Assembly (NCBI RefSeq): GCF_002094305.1
Contig: NZ_LWTX01000006.1
Location: forward strand, 1 to 64,000
DNA from: Prescottella equi
GTDB lineage: Bacteria > Actinomycetota > Actinomycetes > Mycobacteriales > Mycobacteriaceae
Reading direction: 5' to 3'
DNA length: 64,000 nucleotides
The translations under genes were made by a program, and so were the position numbers. Below are positions 18,968-28,018 of this stretch, in pieces (the first letter of the stretch is position 1; every line of letters begins with the position of its first letter). Below the pieces are notes generated by a model. It made no database searches. It was not told where the DNA came from and saw only the letters and a program-made list of their open reading frames with translations.

Positions 18968-19393
18968 ATGACCCTGGGACTCGACACCCGCCTGACGCTG
19001 CTCGCGGCGGGGCTGATCTTCCTGCTGGCCCTGCTGCTCGGTGTGTGGAAGTACCGGCAGATGGCGACGTCGCCCGATCATCTCGCGCACCCGTACGTCG
19101 ACATCGCGCACCGCTCGGCACTGATGTATTCGTTTGCCACGCTGCTGGTGTCGGTCTTCGTCGAGCTCAGCGACTGGCCGACGGCCGTGAACGCGACGTG
19201 CGCGGGGATCCTGGTGTTCTTCTTCGTCGCGGCCATCGGCAGCTACATCGCACACGGCGCCCGCCGCGACACCACCAACCAGTTCGAGCGCCCCGACGCC
19301 GCGCTGCGTGTGGCGATGATCGCACTCGTCGTCGGCGAGGTGGGCGCGTTCGGGGTGCTGCTCGCGGGCTTCGTCGCGGCGCAGCTGCTGTAG
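18968..19393 (+). CDS. small integral membrane protein, four helices
   Basis: A 141-residue hydrophobic protein with about four membrane helices (residues 8-27, 50-68, 74-95, 112-136). A conserved-looking motif [20 protein letters not shown] sits between helices 1 and 2 and is rich in His, which could indicate a heme or metal site. No family is recognised with certainty; similar proteins in rhodococci are annotated as hypothetical. Divergent from purT. Function unknown. Confidence 0.75.
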   Translation: MTLGLDTRLTLLAAGLIFLLALLLGVWKYRQMATSPDHLAHPYVDIAHRSALMYSFATLLVSVFVELSDWPTAVNATCAGILVFFFVAAIGSYIAHGARRDTTNQFERPDAALRVAMIALVVGEVGAFGVLLAGFVAAQLL

Positions 19394-19397
19394 CCGG

Positions 19398-20114
19398 TCA
19401 GTCGTGCGCCTCGACGTGCGCCAGGAAGTCGAGCACCGCCGCGTTGAACACCTCGGGTCGCTGCTCGGCGCACGCGTGTCCGGCGTCCGGGACGTACATC
19501 AGTTCGGCGTCGGGGATCGACCGCGCGATCAGCTCGGTGTGCCGGCGCGGGATCGCGTCGCGTTCCCCCACGATCACGAGCGTGGGGACCCCGATCGTGG
19601 AGAGCGCGTCGACCGGGATGTGCGGATGCCGAACCATCAGCTCGAGCAGTTCCCGGTGCCGCCGGACCTTCGCCGACAGCGGCGCGATCGCCCCCGCTGC
19701 CAGCCACGCGAGCGTCGCGGGAATCCGGAACCGGGCACCGAGCCCGTGCGGATCGAGGTTGGCGCCGTTGACGATCAGCGAACGCACCCGACGCGGGTCG
19801 CGCAGCGCCAGGGTGAGCGCGGTGTTCCCGCCGTCGCTGTACCCGAGGATGTGCGCGCTCTCGATACCGAGGGCGTCGAGCACCGCTTCCACGTCGTCGG
19901 ACAGGCGTGCGAAATCGAGGGGCCCGTCGCCGCGGGTGGACTCGCCGTGCGCACGCGTGTCGAGCGCGAGCACCCGGTAGCGCTCGGCGAAGACGGGCAC
20001 CTGCGCCGCGAAGTACCCGAGGTTCTCACTGTTGCCGTGCAGCAGCACCAGCGGTTCCCCGGCGCCGCGCTCCTCGTAGTGCAGCCGCGCGCCGGCGGCA
20101 TCGACGAATCCCAC
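19398..20114 (-). CDS. alpha/beta hydrolase
   Basis: A 238-residue alpha/beta-hydrolase of the 3-oxoadipate enol-lactonase/haloalkane-dehalogenase-like group. The oxyanion motif is LLHGNSEN, the nucleophile elbow is LGYSDGGNTA, the acid is in VGERDAI and the catalytic His in DAGHACAEQ. It is cytoplasmic. The start at 20114 is 4 bases after the stop of the upstream VOC gene, so the two are an operon. Substrate unknown. Confidence 0.88.
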   Translation of the reverse strand: MGFVDAAGARLHYEERGAGEPLVLLHGNSENLGYFAAQVPVFAERYRVLALDTRAHGESTRGDGPLDFARLSDDVEAVLDALGIESAHILGYSDGGNTALTLALRDPRRVRSLIVNGANLDPHGLGARFRIPATLAWLAAGAIAPLSAKVRRHRELLELMVRHPHIPVDALSTIGVPTLVIVGERDAIPRRHTELIARSIPDAELMYVPDAGHACAEQRPEVFNAAVLDFLAHVEAHD

Positions 20115-20118
20115 CCGC

Positions 20119-20499
20119 TCAGCTCGGCGGCTGGTGGATCGAGAGCACGTTGCCGTGCGGATCGTGGAACCACGCGACCCGGGTGCCGTCGGGCGCGGTC
20201 CACGCGGCGTGATCGTCCTGATCCATGCCCTGATAGCGCAGGAAGTCGACGCCCTTCGCGCGGAGCTCGTCGACGGTCGCGGACAGATCCGCCGTGCGCC
20301 AGCCGAGGACGGTGTAGCCGGTGTCGGCCTTCGACTGCACGAGGGTGACGCGCAGTTCCGTTCCGCCGCCCCCGTCGACGACGAGTGCGAACGGGGTTCG
20401 CTCGGTGACCGTCAGACCCAGGGTGTCGACGTAGAACATCGACGACACGTCCAGATCGGTACTGGCCAGGAACGCGACGAGTTCTCCGGGGAAGGCCAT
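20119..20499 (-). CDS. VOC-superfamily (glyoxalase/bleomycin-resistance fold) protein
   Basis: A 126-residue single vicinal-oxygen-chelate domain pair: a first module [22 protein letters not shown] with strand [13 protein letters not shown], and a second ending in [14 protein letters not shown], where the Asp-Pro-His-Gly-Asn signature is typical. Start ATG 20499 rather than the upstream ATG because it precedes the first strand. It leads a two-gene operon with the alpha/beta hydrolase. Substrate unknown; roles could be lactoylglutathione-like, dioxygenase or resistance. Confidence 0.85.
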   Translation of the reverse strand: MAFPGELVAFLASTDLDVSSMFYVDTLGLTVTERTPFALVVDGGGGTELRVTLVQSKADTGYTVLGWRTADLSATVDELRAKGVDFLRYQGMDQDDHAAWTAPDGTRVAWFHDPHGNVLSIHQPPS

Positions 20500-20630
20500 G
20501 TCGTCAACTGTGCGCCTCGACGGCGGTCGGCGACAAGTCACCGCAGCTCCGTGACCCGGACCACAACCGGCGTACGGGACGGGTTACCGTCACAGGAACG
20601 GAGGTTCGACCATCACTCAGGAGGAATTAC

Positions 20631-21731
20631 GTGACTACCGCAGGAGCTGAGCGGAAGGGCCCGTTGACGGGCATCCGCGTCGTCGAATTCGCCGGAATCG
20701 GACCGGGCCCGCACGCCGCGACGCTGCTCGCGGACCTGGGCGCCGACGTGGTGCGGGTCCAGCGCGCGGGGATGCTGCCGGCGGAGGGCCAGGTGGGTGA
20801 TCAGACCGCGCGCAACCGCCGCGTCGTCGAGGCCGACCTGAAGAATCCTGCCGACGTCGAGAAGGTCGTCGAGCTGCTGGGGCGCGCCGACATCCTGATC
20901 GAGGGCTTCCGTCCGGGTGTCATGGAGCGCATGGGCCTGGGCCCCGACGTCGTCCTGGAACGCTGCCCGCGTCTGGTCTACGGCCGCATGACGGGCTGGG
21001 GCCAGGACGGTCCGCTCGCGCAGTCTGCGGGCCATGACCTCAACTACATCTCGCTGACGGGCGTCCTGCACGCGGTGGGACGCAAGGGCGAGCGCCCGGT
21101 GCCGCCGCTGAACATGGTCGGCGACTTCGGTGGCGGCTCCATGTTCCTGCTGTTCGGTCTCCTCGCGGCGCTCGTCGAGCGTCAGACGTCGGGCAAGGGG
21201 CAGGTCATCGATGCGGCGATGGTCGACGGCACCCTCGCGTTGTCGCACATCATCTGGAACTTCCGCCGCATCGGCATGTGGTCGGACGAGCGCGGCGTGA
21301 ACTTCCTCGACGGCGGCGCCCCGTACTACGACACCTACGAGACCTCCGACGGCAAGTACATGGCGGTCGGCGCGATCGAGCCGCAGTTCTACGCCGAACT
21401 GCTGAAGGGCCTCGAGCTGGATCCGGCGGCCCTGCCCGGCCAGCAGGACGCGAGCCGCTGGCCCGAACTGCGCCAGATCCTCACCGACAAGTTCCTGAGC
21501 AAGACCCGCGACGAGTGGACCAAGATCTTCGACGGGACCGATGCCTGCACGACGCCGGTCCTCACGTTCACCGAGGCACCGAACGATCCGCACATCGCGG
21601 CCCGCGGCAGCATCATCGAACTCGAAGGGGTCACCCAGCACGCCCCGGCACCCCGCTTCTCGCGGACCCCCACGACCACGCCGCAGCCGCCCGCACGGGT
21701 GGCCACGGATGTCGACACTCTCTGGCGCTGA
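20631..21731 (+). CDS. mcr: alpha-methylacyl-CoA racemase (CoA-transferase family III)
   Basis: Interconverts R and S 2-methylacyl-CoA esters, needed for beta-oxidation of branched fatty acids and sterol side chains. The 366-residue product aligns with M. tuberculosis MCR (Rv1143): [14 protein letters not shown] near the N terminus, [37 protein letters not shown] with the catalytic His and the following Asp-Asn-Tyr region, [17 protein letters not shown] with the catalytic Asp, and [12 protein letters not shown] with the catalytic Glu nearby. GTG 20631 has a strong AGGAGG 6 bases before it. A Rho-independent hairpin follows. Confidence 0.9.
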   Translation: MTTAGAERKGPLTGIRVVEFAGIGPGPHAATLLADLGADVVRVQRAGMLPAEGQVGDQTARNRRVVEADLKNPADVEKVVELLGRADILIEGFRPGVMERMGLGPDVVLERCPRLVYGRMTGWGQDGPLAQSAGHDLNYISLTGVLHAVGRKGERPVPPLNMVGDFGGGSMFLLFGLLAALVERQTSGKGQVIDAAMVDGTLALSHIIWNFRRIGMWSDERGVNFLDGGAPYYDTYETSDGKYMAVGAIEPQFYAELLKGLELDPAALPGQQDASRWPELRQILTDKFLSKTRDEWTKIFDGTDACTTPVLTFTEAPNDPHIAARGSIIELEGVTQHAPAPRFSRTPTTTPQPPARVATDVDTLWR

Positions 21732-21795
21732 GCACCTTTCACGGCTCGGAGCCTCATCTCCGCCGATCGACCTTCGCCACCGACGGCAGTCACCA

Positions 21796-21824
21796 CGGGC
21801 CGGACACCTCGAGTGTCCGGCCCG
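21796..21824. terminator. hairpin terminator after mcr
   Basis: Twelve-base perfect arms (CGGGCCGGACAC) separated by five bases, beginning 64 bases after the mcr stop and followed by a weak T-containing tail (TCGGCGTTTCT). Most likely the mcr terminator. Confidence 0.7.
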
Positions 21825-21912
21825 TCGGCGTTTCTGCAACTCGTTCTCGGATCGGGACGGACCCTGGCAGCCCTGCCACCTCCGTGGCGTCCCACTTCTT
21901 TTCTCCCGCTAA

Positions 21913-21996
21913 TTACTCTCGAGTAACCCTCCGGCACAGTCGATTTCACAACAAACAATCCGGACGGTCGTTCAAGTTTCGCCTTGATCGATCAAG
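21913..21996. promoter_or_regulatory. two short palindromes upstream of the Ig-like gene pair
   Basis: In the 365-base gap between mcr and the Ig-like gene, beyond the mcr terminator, the AT content rises. TTACTC-tc-GAGTAA lies at 21913-21926 and the perfect palindrome CTTGATCGATCAAG at 21983-21996, followed by TAAATT, a possible -10-like hexamer. These look like operator and promoter elements for the secreted Ig-like proteins. The regulator is not visible. Confidence 0.45.
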
Positions 21997-22096
21997 CGTA
22001 AATTCCGCTTATGCCGGGTTTCGAATGCGTGTTAGGTGAAACACGTTCCACTCCCCAATCGAGAACGTTCGCATTCCGAATCCAGGAGTCTCATCC

Positions 22097-23505
22097 ATGA
22101 CGAACCGATGGCGCCGAACAGCGCTCACGACGGCGGCCGCGGCTGCCGGCAGCCTGCTCTTCTTCACGGGAAGTGCCACGGCGGAACCCGCGCAGAACCC
22201 GCCGACCGGATCACCCGTCCTGCTCGCCGACGACCCCGGGCCGTCCGAGTTCGCGACCCGTGTCGATCTGACCATGCCGACCCAGATCAAGACCGGTATC
22301 GAGATCGACCTCAAGTCACAGACATTCGGCGTCGACGCCAACAAGGGTGTCAACGGCGGCATGGTCCAGTTCCTGGTCGACGGGGTCGAGACGGGGGCGC
22401 AGATCAAGGCCGGCAGCACCGGACTCGCCACCCTCAAGCACACGTTCACGACCGCCGGGCCGCACACCGTCTCCGTCCAGTACCTCGGCGGCGGCAAGAT
22501 CACCGGCGTCACCGACACCGCCGCGGCGAGCAGCACCCAAGGGACCATCACGGCCGTCGAGCAGGACGTGGCCACGGTCGTCGAGATCCTGCCGAACGAC
22601 ACCCCGTCGAGACCGGCGTCCAGGCCACTCTCAAGGCCAAGGTGTCCCTGCAGTCCGGCGGGATTCTGCCGATCCGCACCAACGGCAAGGTGAGCTTCTA
22701 CGACGGCGACGACCTGCTCGGCACGGCAACGTCGATCCTGACGGACGGCACCGCCAGCATCAAGGCGACCTTCCTGCACTCCGGCACCCGGACCGTCACC
22801 GCGCGGTTCTCCGGCAACACCGGGTTCGCCCCGTCCACCTCGGCGGACACCCCGCTGGAGGTGCAGCACAAGGATCTGGCCACCAGCACCACCCTGCTGG
22901 CACCCAACAGCGGCCGGGCCGGTCAGCCGGTCACGCTCACCGCGACCGTCACGGCGCAGCTGCCGGCCGACGGAACCGTCCAGTTCCTCTCGGGCAGCAC
23001 GCCGCTCGGCGCACCGGTGCCGGTCGTCGACGGTGTCGCCACGGCCGCACACATCTTCGAGGAAGCCGGCGAACACTCGGTCACGGCGGTGTTCACGGGC
23101 ACCGGCTTCGTCACGTCGACGTCTGCGCCTGCACCGCTGAGCATCTCGGCGGCCCAGCCCGGGGACACCACCACCACGGTCACCGCCCCGGCAGCCACGA
23201 TCCCGGGTATCCCGGTGACCCTGACCGCGAACGTCGCCCCGGCGCCCTACGGAGGCACCGTGCAGTTCTACGTCGCCGACACCCCCGTCGGCGATCCGGT
23301 CTCGGTCGTGAACGGCTTCGCCTCGATCGGTCACTCCTTCACCGACGCCGGCACGTTCCAGGTCACTGCGCGCTACAGCGGCCACATCGCGGCCAACCCG
23401 TCGACGTCGGCAGCAGCCGCCGTCACGGTCGTCGGCCCCGGCGGCGGAACCGGCTCGGTGGAGCTGCCGTCGTTCGGCTCGCTCACGCTGCCGTTCGGCT
23501 CCTGA
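22097..23505 (+). pseudogene. secreted Ig-like repeat protein, interrupted by a one-base frameshift
   Basis: The reading frame from ATG 22097 (AGGAG 10 bases upstream) encodes a signal peptide (AAAAAGSLLFFTGSATAEP) and a first Ig-like module, then loses homology after LPNDTP at about 22603. The sequence continues in the neighbouring frame (VETGVQATLKAKVSL) through three more bacterial Ig-like modules, each with the pattern GGTVQFYVADTPVGDP and a closing ARYSG-type strand, and ends with GSVELPSFGSLTLPFGS. Restoring one G in the run CACCCCGTCG joins the two frames into one product of about 469 residues. Either a true disruption or a base-calling error. It is likely a cell-surface or secreted adhesin-like protein when intact. 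Confidence 0.8.
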
Positions 23506-23553
23506 CCGAACGGTCCCACTCCCTCCCCTACTTCGAATGTCAAGGAACGCAGC

Positions 23554-24723
23554 ATGACCGAAAATTCGACCAGGCGATATCTCACCCCGTTGTGCGCGAC
23601 CGGCCTCGCAGCCGGGCTCGTGCTGTCGGGATCCCCGGCATCGGCCGCCACCACGACCACCCCGTTCGACGCCCAGTGCCGCGCCGCGGCAATTCTCACC
23701 GTCGACAAGGTGGCACAGCACGTGTTCACCGTCGACGGCCCCGCCCGGGTCGATCCGGGTGAGACGTTCACCTACCGAATCCAGCCGGCGCCGTCCGCCT
23801 TCCCGGACAAGGAGAGCATCGCCACCACGACGAACGTCTCCCGCATGAAGATGGACTACCAGCTTCCGGACAACGCAACATTCGTCGGCGCAGAGGTGGT
23901 CCCGGGCAGCGGCATCGGCATCTCCGGCACCCCCGCGAACGTGCTGCGGATCAACGAGAGCGGCGAACCCGACCCGGCCGGCACGATCCTGCGCCTGTCC
24001 GGCGACAACGAGGTGATCGGCAACAGCCCCAAGGCCGACAAGAAGAGCCAGGGCGGCATCGTCGCCGAGAAGACGAAGAACTATCTGAACGGCACGCCCA
24101 GTTCCGACGGCTCGACGTGGTTCCAGTTGCCGGCGATCGACGTCACCCTCACCGCGGGCGCCGGTGGCGAGATCACCCCGAAGCTGCGGACCGGCGGCAG
24201 CGCAGCGAACCTGGGCGACGAGGGCAACTACAACACCTTCCTCGCTCTCGCGGTGGCTCTGGGCGGCAACCAGTGGGCACCCACGCGCTGTGTCCCCAAG
24301 GACGCCAAGGACGACTCCGCGCCGCTGAACCGCGGTGGCGGCCCGCTCGCCACGATTGCGGTCGGCGAGCAGACCGGCAACGTCACGACCACGCAGGTGA
24401 CAGCTCCCGAGACGGCCGACGCCGGTGAGGCGGTGCAACTCTCGGCCACGGTCACCCCGAACCCGAACGGCGGCAACGTCGCGTTCCTCGTCGACAGTGT
24501 CGTGGTCGGTGAGGCTCCGGTGATCGACGGCACGGCGACCCTGTCCCACGTCTTCACCGGCGGATCGCACAACGTGGCCGCCCGGTACGTCGGTAACGGC
24601 ACCTTCCGTCCGTCGCTGTCCGCGGATGCCACGATCGTGGTCGCCGGCGGTGGATCCGGGAGCGCGATCGGCTCCCTCGAACTGCCCTCGCCGGGCTCGC
24701 TGACGGCGCCGTTCGGCTCCTGA
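23554..24723 (+). CDS. secreted protein with one C-terminal Ig-like domain
   Basis: A 389-residue exported protein. The signal peptide is CATGLAAGLVLSGSPASAA. Residues 40 to about 270 are a beta-rich region seen in other actinobacterial surface proteins (FTYRIQPAPSAFP, WFQLPAIDVTLTAGAGG) with Cys near each end (DAQCRAA and TRCVPKD). Residues 285-370 form one Ig-like module (VTPNPNGGNVAFLVDSVVVGE), then a Gly/Ser linker and the tail IGSLELPSPGSLTAPFGS, nearly the same as in the preceding gene. No LPXTG signal or transmembrane tail. Probably cotranscribed with the preceding gene, 48 bases upstream. Confidence 0.8.
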   Translation: MTENSTRRYLTPLCATGLAAGLVLSGSPASAATTTTPFDAQCRAAAILTVDKVAQHVFTVDGPARVDPGETFTYRIQPAPSAFPDKESIATTTNVSRMKMDYQLPDNATFVGAEVVPGSGIGISGTPANVLRINESGEPDPAGTILRLSGDNEVIGNSPKADKKSQGGIVAEKTKNYLNGTPSSDGSTWFQLPAIDVTLTAGAGGEITPKLRTGGSAANLGDEGNYNTFLALAVALGGNQWAPTRCVPKDAKDDSAPLNRGGGPLATIAVGEQTGNVTTTQVTAPETADAGEAVQLSATVTPNPNGGNVAFLVDSVVVGEAPVIDGTATLSHVFTGGSHNVAARYVGNGTFRPSLSADATIVVAGGGSGSAIGSLELPSPGSLTAPFGS

Positions 24724-24736
24724 TCGCCTGACCGGC

Positions 24737-24778
24737 ACGGTGGTGGGTGGGGACCTCGGCGGCCCTGCCCACCACCGT
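24737..24778. terminator. bidirectional hairpin between convergent genes
   Basis: Eleven-base arms ACGGTGGTGGG and CCCACCACCGT enclose a GC-rich 20-base loop. It sits between the stops of the Ig-like gene and the convergent MocR gene and could serve both. Confidence 0.65.
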
Positions 24779-24780
24779 CG

Positions 24781-26265
24781 TCACACCACCAGGGCCGGTT
24801 CCACGGCCTCGGTGCCGACACCCAGCGCCGAGTACGCCGCCGCCACACCGGCCACCGCCCGTCGGAGTTCGTCCACCGGGCGTGCGTACGGCAGCCGGAT
24901 GAAGCGCTCGAAGGCACCCTCGACACCGAAGCGCGGGCCGGCCGCGAGCACCACGCCGTGACTCGGCGCGGTCGCAGCCAGCGCCGTCGACACCGCGGCG
25001 GGCATCCGCAGCCACAGCGACATGCCGCCGGACCCGACGGTCGGCGCCCAGTCCGGCAGCCGCGCCGACAACTCGTCGAGCATCGCGGCGCGCTGTACCC
25101 GCAGCAGTGCGCGGCGCTCCGCGATCGGCTCGTCGCCCAGCGCCAGCAGGTGGGCCGCGGCCAGCTGGTCCATCACCGGGGTGCCGAGGTCGAGGGCCGA
25201 GCGCGAGCCGGCGAGCCGGGCGATCAGCTCCGGATTCGCCCGAATCCACCCCACCCGCATGCCACCCCAGTGGGACTTGGAGATCGAGCCGACCGTCACC
25301 ACGTCGGCACCGGACGTGTCGCGGGCCAGGGCGGCCACCGGCGGCGGCGGGGGCCCGTCGAGCCAGACGTCCACCATCGTCTCGTCCACCACCAGCGTCA
25401 TCCGGGTCTCGCGGGCGATGCGCGCCAGTTCCGCCCGCCCCAGCTCGTCGAGGCACAGCCCGGTCGGGTTGTGGAAGTCCGGCAGCAGGTACGCCATCCG
25501 AGCGGCGGTCTGTCGCGCAGCCCCGCGAATCGCGTCGAGGTCCCAGCCACGCGACGTACCGCCCTCGGGACGCACGGGCACCGGGACCGGGCGTGCCCCG
25601 ACCCGCCTGATCGCTTCCAGCGCGTTGGGGTAGGTCGGGTGATCGACGAGAACCCGCTCGCCCGGCGCGGTGAGCACTCCGAGCAGCAGCCGTAGCGCAT
25701 GCTGCGCACCCGACGTGATCATGATCTGGTCGGTGGACGTCTCCAGACCGCGCGCACGGTACCGGGCCGCGACGGCCTCCCGGAGCACCGCGATGCCCAC
25801 CGGCTCCATGCCGTGCGTCGACAGGAACGGGGGAAGCTCGTGCAGCGCAGCGCCGTAGGCTTCCTCGACCTCCGCGACGGGCGCCACCATGGCCGCGTAG
25901 CTGAGATCGACGAGCGGTTCGTCGGACGGCGGAAGGTGGCGTGGTCGCTGTTGCGCCGCAGCACGGTTCACCGAATCAGGCAATGCAACGGTGGTCCGCG
26001 ACCCCTGCCGGCTCAGCACGTAGCCCTCGTCGCGCAGCACCGCGTACGCCGAGGTGACGGTGGTGCGGCTCAACTCGAGCTCGGCCGCGAGTTCCCGTTC
26101 GCTCGGCAGCGCCGACCCCAACGGAACCCGACCGTCGTGCACCAACAGCCGGATCCCGTCGGCGAGCGCACGGTACGCCGGACGGGACGCCCTCCGTCCC
26201 CCGTTGTCGTGCCAGGCCCCGAGATCACGAGCCAGCGACCGCGCGCTCAGTGCATGCATCATCAT
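24781..26265 (-). CDS. MocR-family (GntR + aminotransferase fold) transcriptional regulator
   Basis: A 494-residue fusion regulator. An N-terminal GntR winged helix (about residues 25-95; RPAYRALADGIRLLVHDGRVP, ALPSERELAAELELSRTTVT) is joined to a type I aminotransferase-like domain that binds PLP. The Schiff-base lysine lies in TVGSISKSHWGGMRVGW and the domain keeps HNPTGLCLDELGRAEL. MocR proteins sense PLP or amino-acid-PLP adducts and often control pyridoxal or amine genes. Three consecutive ATG codons (26257-26265) are possible starts. It is divergent from a small membrane protein gene; no pdx gene or YczE-like membrane protein is adjacent, so its target is unclear. Confidence 0.9.
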   Translation of the reverse strand: MMMHALSARSLARDLGAWHDNGGRRASRPAYRALADGIRLLVHDGRVPLGSALPSERELAAELELSRTTVTSAYAVLRDEGYVLSRQGSRTTVALPDSVNRAAAQQRPRHLPPSDEPLVDLSYAAMVAPVAEVEEAYGAALHELPPFLSTHGMEPVGIAVLREAVAARYRARGLETSTDQIMITSGAQHALRLLLGVLTAPGERVLVDHPTYPNALEAIRRVGARPVPVPVRPEGGTSRGWDLDAIRGAARQTAARMAYLLPDFHNPTGLCLDELGRAELARIARETRMTLVVDETMVDVWLDGPPPPPVAALARDTSGADVVTVGSISKSHWGGMRVGWIRANPELIARLAGSRSALDLGTPVMDQLAAAHLLALGDEPIAERRALLRVQRAAMLDELSARLPDWAPTVGSGGMSLWLRMPAAVSTALAATAPSHGVVLAAGPRFGVEGAFERFIRLPYARPVDELRRAVAGVAAAYSALGVGTEAVEPALVV

Positions 26266-26283
26266 GCAGTCCAGCGTGCCCGT

Positions 26284-26305
26284 TCTGGCCCTTCATTTCA
26301 AAGCC
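26284..26305. promoter_or_regulatory. possible MocR operator in the 63-base divergent spacer
   Basis: CTGGCCCTTCATTTC followed by AAAGCCAAT resembles the CTGGxC-type half-sites described for MocR/YczR regulators, with an inverted TGGC...GCCA pair. The spacer contains both promoters. Only a weak pattern match. Confidence 0.3.
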
Positions 26306-26328
26306 AATCGTTTCCCAGACTGGTCGAC

Positions 26329-26622
26329 ATGAGCACCCTGATCACCTTCCTTGCCATCGCCGCTCTCGCCGCTTTCGTCTACCGCTACATGCCGAAGGAA
26401 CGGCAGGGATCGCCGTTTCACCTCGAACAATTCCGGCCTGCAGCACCTTTGGCGGGAATCTTCGACGACGGCGCCTCCCCGGCCACAGCGGAGCGGCGCG
26501 CCGAGGCGGATTCGGCCCGACCGGGGGCCGAGCAGTCCAGCAACCGCGCACTGGACTGCTCGGGCTCGGACCGTGCGCCCCAGGATCCGGCGGACACCGG
26601 GAGCGATATCGTGGCGACGTGA
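26329..26622 (+). CDS. short membrane-anchored protein, unknown
   Basis: A 97-residue protein. One N-terminal hydrophobic helix (LITFLAIAALAAFVYRYMP, residues 4-22) is followed by a hydrophilic, low-complexity tail rich in Ala, Ser, Asp and Arg, so it is probably anchored with the tail in the cytoplasm or outside. Start ATG 26329 and a 4-base GTGA overlap with the next gene, a sensor-like regulator, suggest they are cotranscribed and functionally coupled. No family recognised. Confidence 0.65.
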   Translation: MSTLITFLAIAALAAFVYRYMPKERQGSPFHLEQFRPAAPLAGIFDDGASPATAERRAEADSARPGAEQSSNRALDCSGSDRAPQDPADTGSDIVAT

Positions 26623-27884
26623 GCGAGACCGGAACGGACGCGGTACTGGACGGTCTGCGTGACGTCCTGGTCGGCCGCCTCTCCGACATCGGACGCCGGT
26701 TCTCGGCCGTGCTGGCCGACGCCGTGCCGCACACCGCGCTGGTGATCTTCACTCGCGAATGCACGGGCCGTCCCCGCAAGGTCGCCGGCGATCCCGCGAT
26801 CGTCGACCGGGTGACGATCGCCGAATTGGATTCCCTGCGAGCAGATCTCGATCACGGCCGGACGTTCCGCGGTCGCGCCGAGATCGCGGGACGTCCGCGC
26901 GAGGTGTACGCGATCCTCGACCGCACCGACACCCTGCTCGTGATCGTCCCGTCGGGCACGCTGTCACGGACCGCACCGCTCGAGTCCGTCCGGTCGATGT
27001 TCGGCATCGTCGCCACCGGCATCCAGTTGCAGGTGCAGGGCGCGAGCCCCGCGTATCTCGCGGAATCCCGCGCCGCTTCGGCCGAACGCGCCCGCACCGT
27101 CGCCGAACTCACCGAGGTGCATGCCACGACGCTCGAGACGCTGCTGGCGACGCTGCGGTCCGGCGACCTCGACGACACCCGGGCCCGGGCCGCGGCACGG
27201 GAGGCGGCGTCGGGCGCGCTCATCCGGTTGCGGACGACGGTCGACACGCATCGCGAGTTGGCCGAGGAATCCGTCGTCACCGCCTTCGCCCGTCTGCGCG
27301 GCGAACTCCGCGGACTGCTCCGGCACCGGGACCTCGAACTGGATCTCGTCGAGCCCGCGGTCGACGGCCGCGCCGTGCCCGGCGAGGTGGCGCACGGCGC
27401 CCGCGCGGTGGTGCGGGGCGCCGTCCTGTCGCTGTCCACGCAGACCGGACTCAGCCGGATCCGTGTGGCCTGGACCTGCTCGGAATCCGAACTGGTGGTG
27501 GACATCCGCGACGACGGGCGCGGACTGGCCGACACCACGGACCTCGAGCGTCAACTCCGTCCGCGGGTGGAGACCCTCGACGGCACACTGACGACCGAGT
27601 CGACGTCGGGCTGGGGTTCACGGGTCGTCGCGACCCTGCCGCTGCGCACCCGGACCACCGCGCCTCCGACGCACCACGCCCTCACCGACCTGGGCCCGCG
27701 AGAACTCGAGGTGCTCGGGCATCTGGTCGCCGGCCGGCGCAACCGGGCCATCGCCGAACGCCTCGGGGTCAGCGAGAGCACCGTGAAGTTCCACGTCGCC
27801 GGTGTTCTGCGCAAACTCGACGTCGCCACGCGCGCCGAGGCGGCCGCCCTGGCCGGCGAGGCCGGCATCCGGCCCGTCCCCTGA
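26619..27884 (+). CDS. HATPase-like sensor fused to LuxR DNA-binding domain
   Basis: A 421-residue cytoplasmic regulator. The N-terminal 150 residues look like a GAF-type sensor (ALVIFTRECTGRPRK, EVYAILDRTDTLLVIVPSGTL). A coiled helical region follows with a possible His-containing helix (LTEVHATTLETLLATLR). Then comes a GHKL-type ATP-binding segment (VDIRDDGRGLADTTD and GWGSRVVATLPL). The last 70 residues are a LuxR helix-turn-helix (LGPRELEVLGHLVAGRRNRA, GVSESTVKFHVAGVLRKLDV). There is no receiver domain, so kinase-like and output parts are in one protein. GTG 26619 overlaps the stop of the small membrane gene. It stands upstream of the formaldehyde dehydrogenase gene but separated by 134 bases. 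Confidence 0.82.
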   Translation: MSETGTDAVLDGLRDVLVGRLSDIGRRFSAVLADAVPHTALVIFTRECTGRPRKVAGDPAIVDRVTIAELDSLRADLDHGRTFRGRAEIAGRPREVYAILDRTDTLLVIVPSGTLSRTAPLESVRSMFGIVATGIQLQVQGASPAYLAESRAASAERARTVAELTEVHATTLETLLATLRSGDLDDTRARAAAREAASGALIRLRTTVDTHRELAEESVVTAFARLRGELRGLLRHRDLELDLVEPAVDGRAVPGEVAHGARAVVRGAVLSLSTQTGLSRIRVAWTCSESELVVDIRDDGRGLADTTDLERQLRPRVETLDGTLTTESTSGWGSRVVATLPLRTRTTAPPTHHALTDLGPRELEVLGHLVAGRRNRAIAERLGVSESTVKFHVAGVLRKLDVATRAEAAALAGEAGIRPVP

Positions 27885-28018
27885 CCGTTCGGCCAGGTCC
27901 ACCTCCCCGATCGACCAGTCCCGGTACCGCCCGCCGGTGACTAGCCTCGTAGTCGGATGCGCACGCCAGCATGGGTGTGCCCGCGCGTTCACGTCGACCG
28001 AATTGGAGTGGAGAAACC

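Noticed and set aside
22595-22612. Programmed -1 frameshift in the Ig-like gene
   Set aside because: The direction fits, but there is no X-XXY-YYZ slippery heptamer and no evident stimulatory structure, so a lost base is simpler.
24228-24926. 232-codon minus-strand frame over the end of the Ig-like gene
   Set aside because: It reads through the terminator hairpin and has no homology; the plus strand has signal peptide and Ig features.
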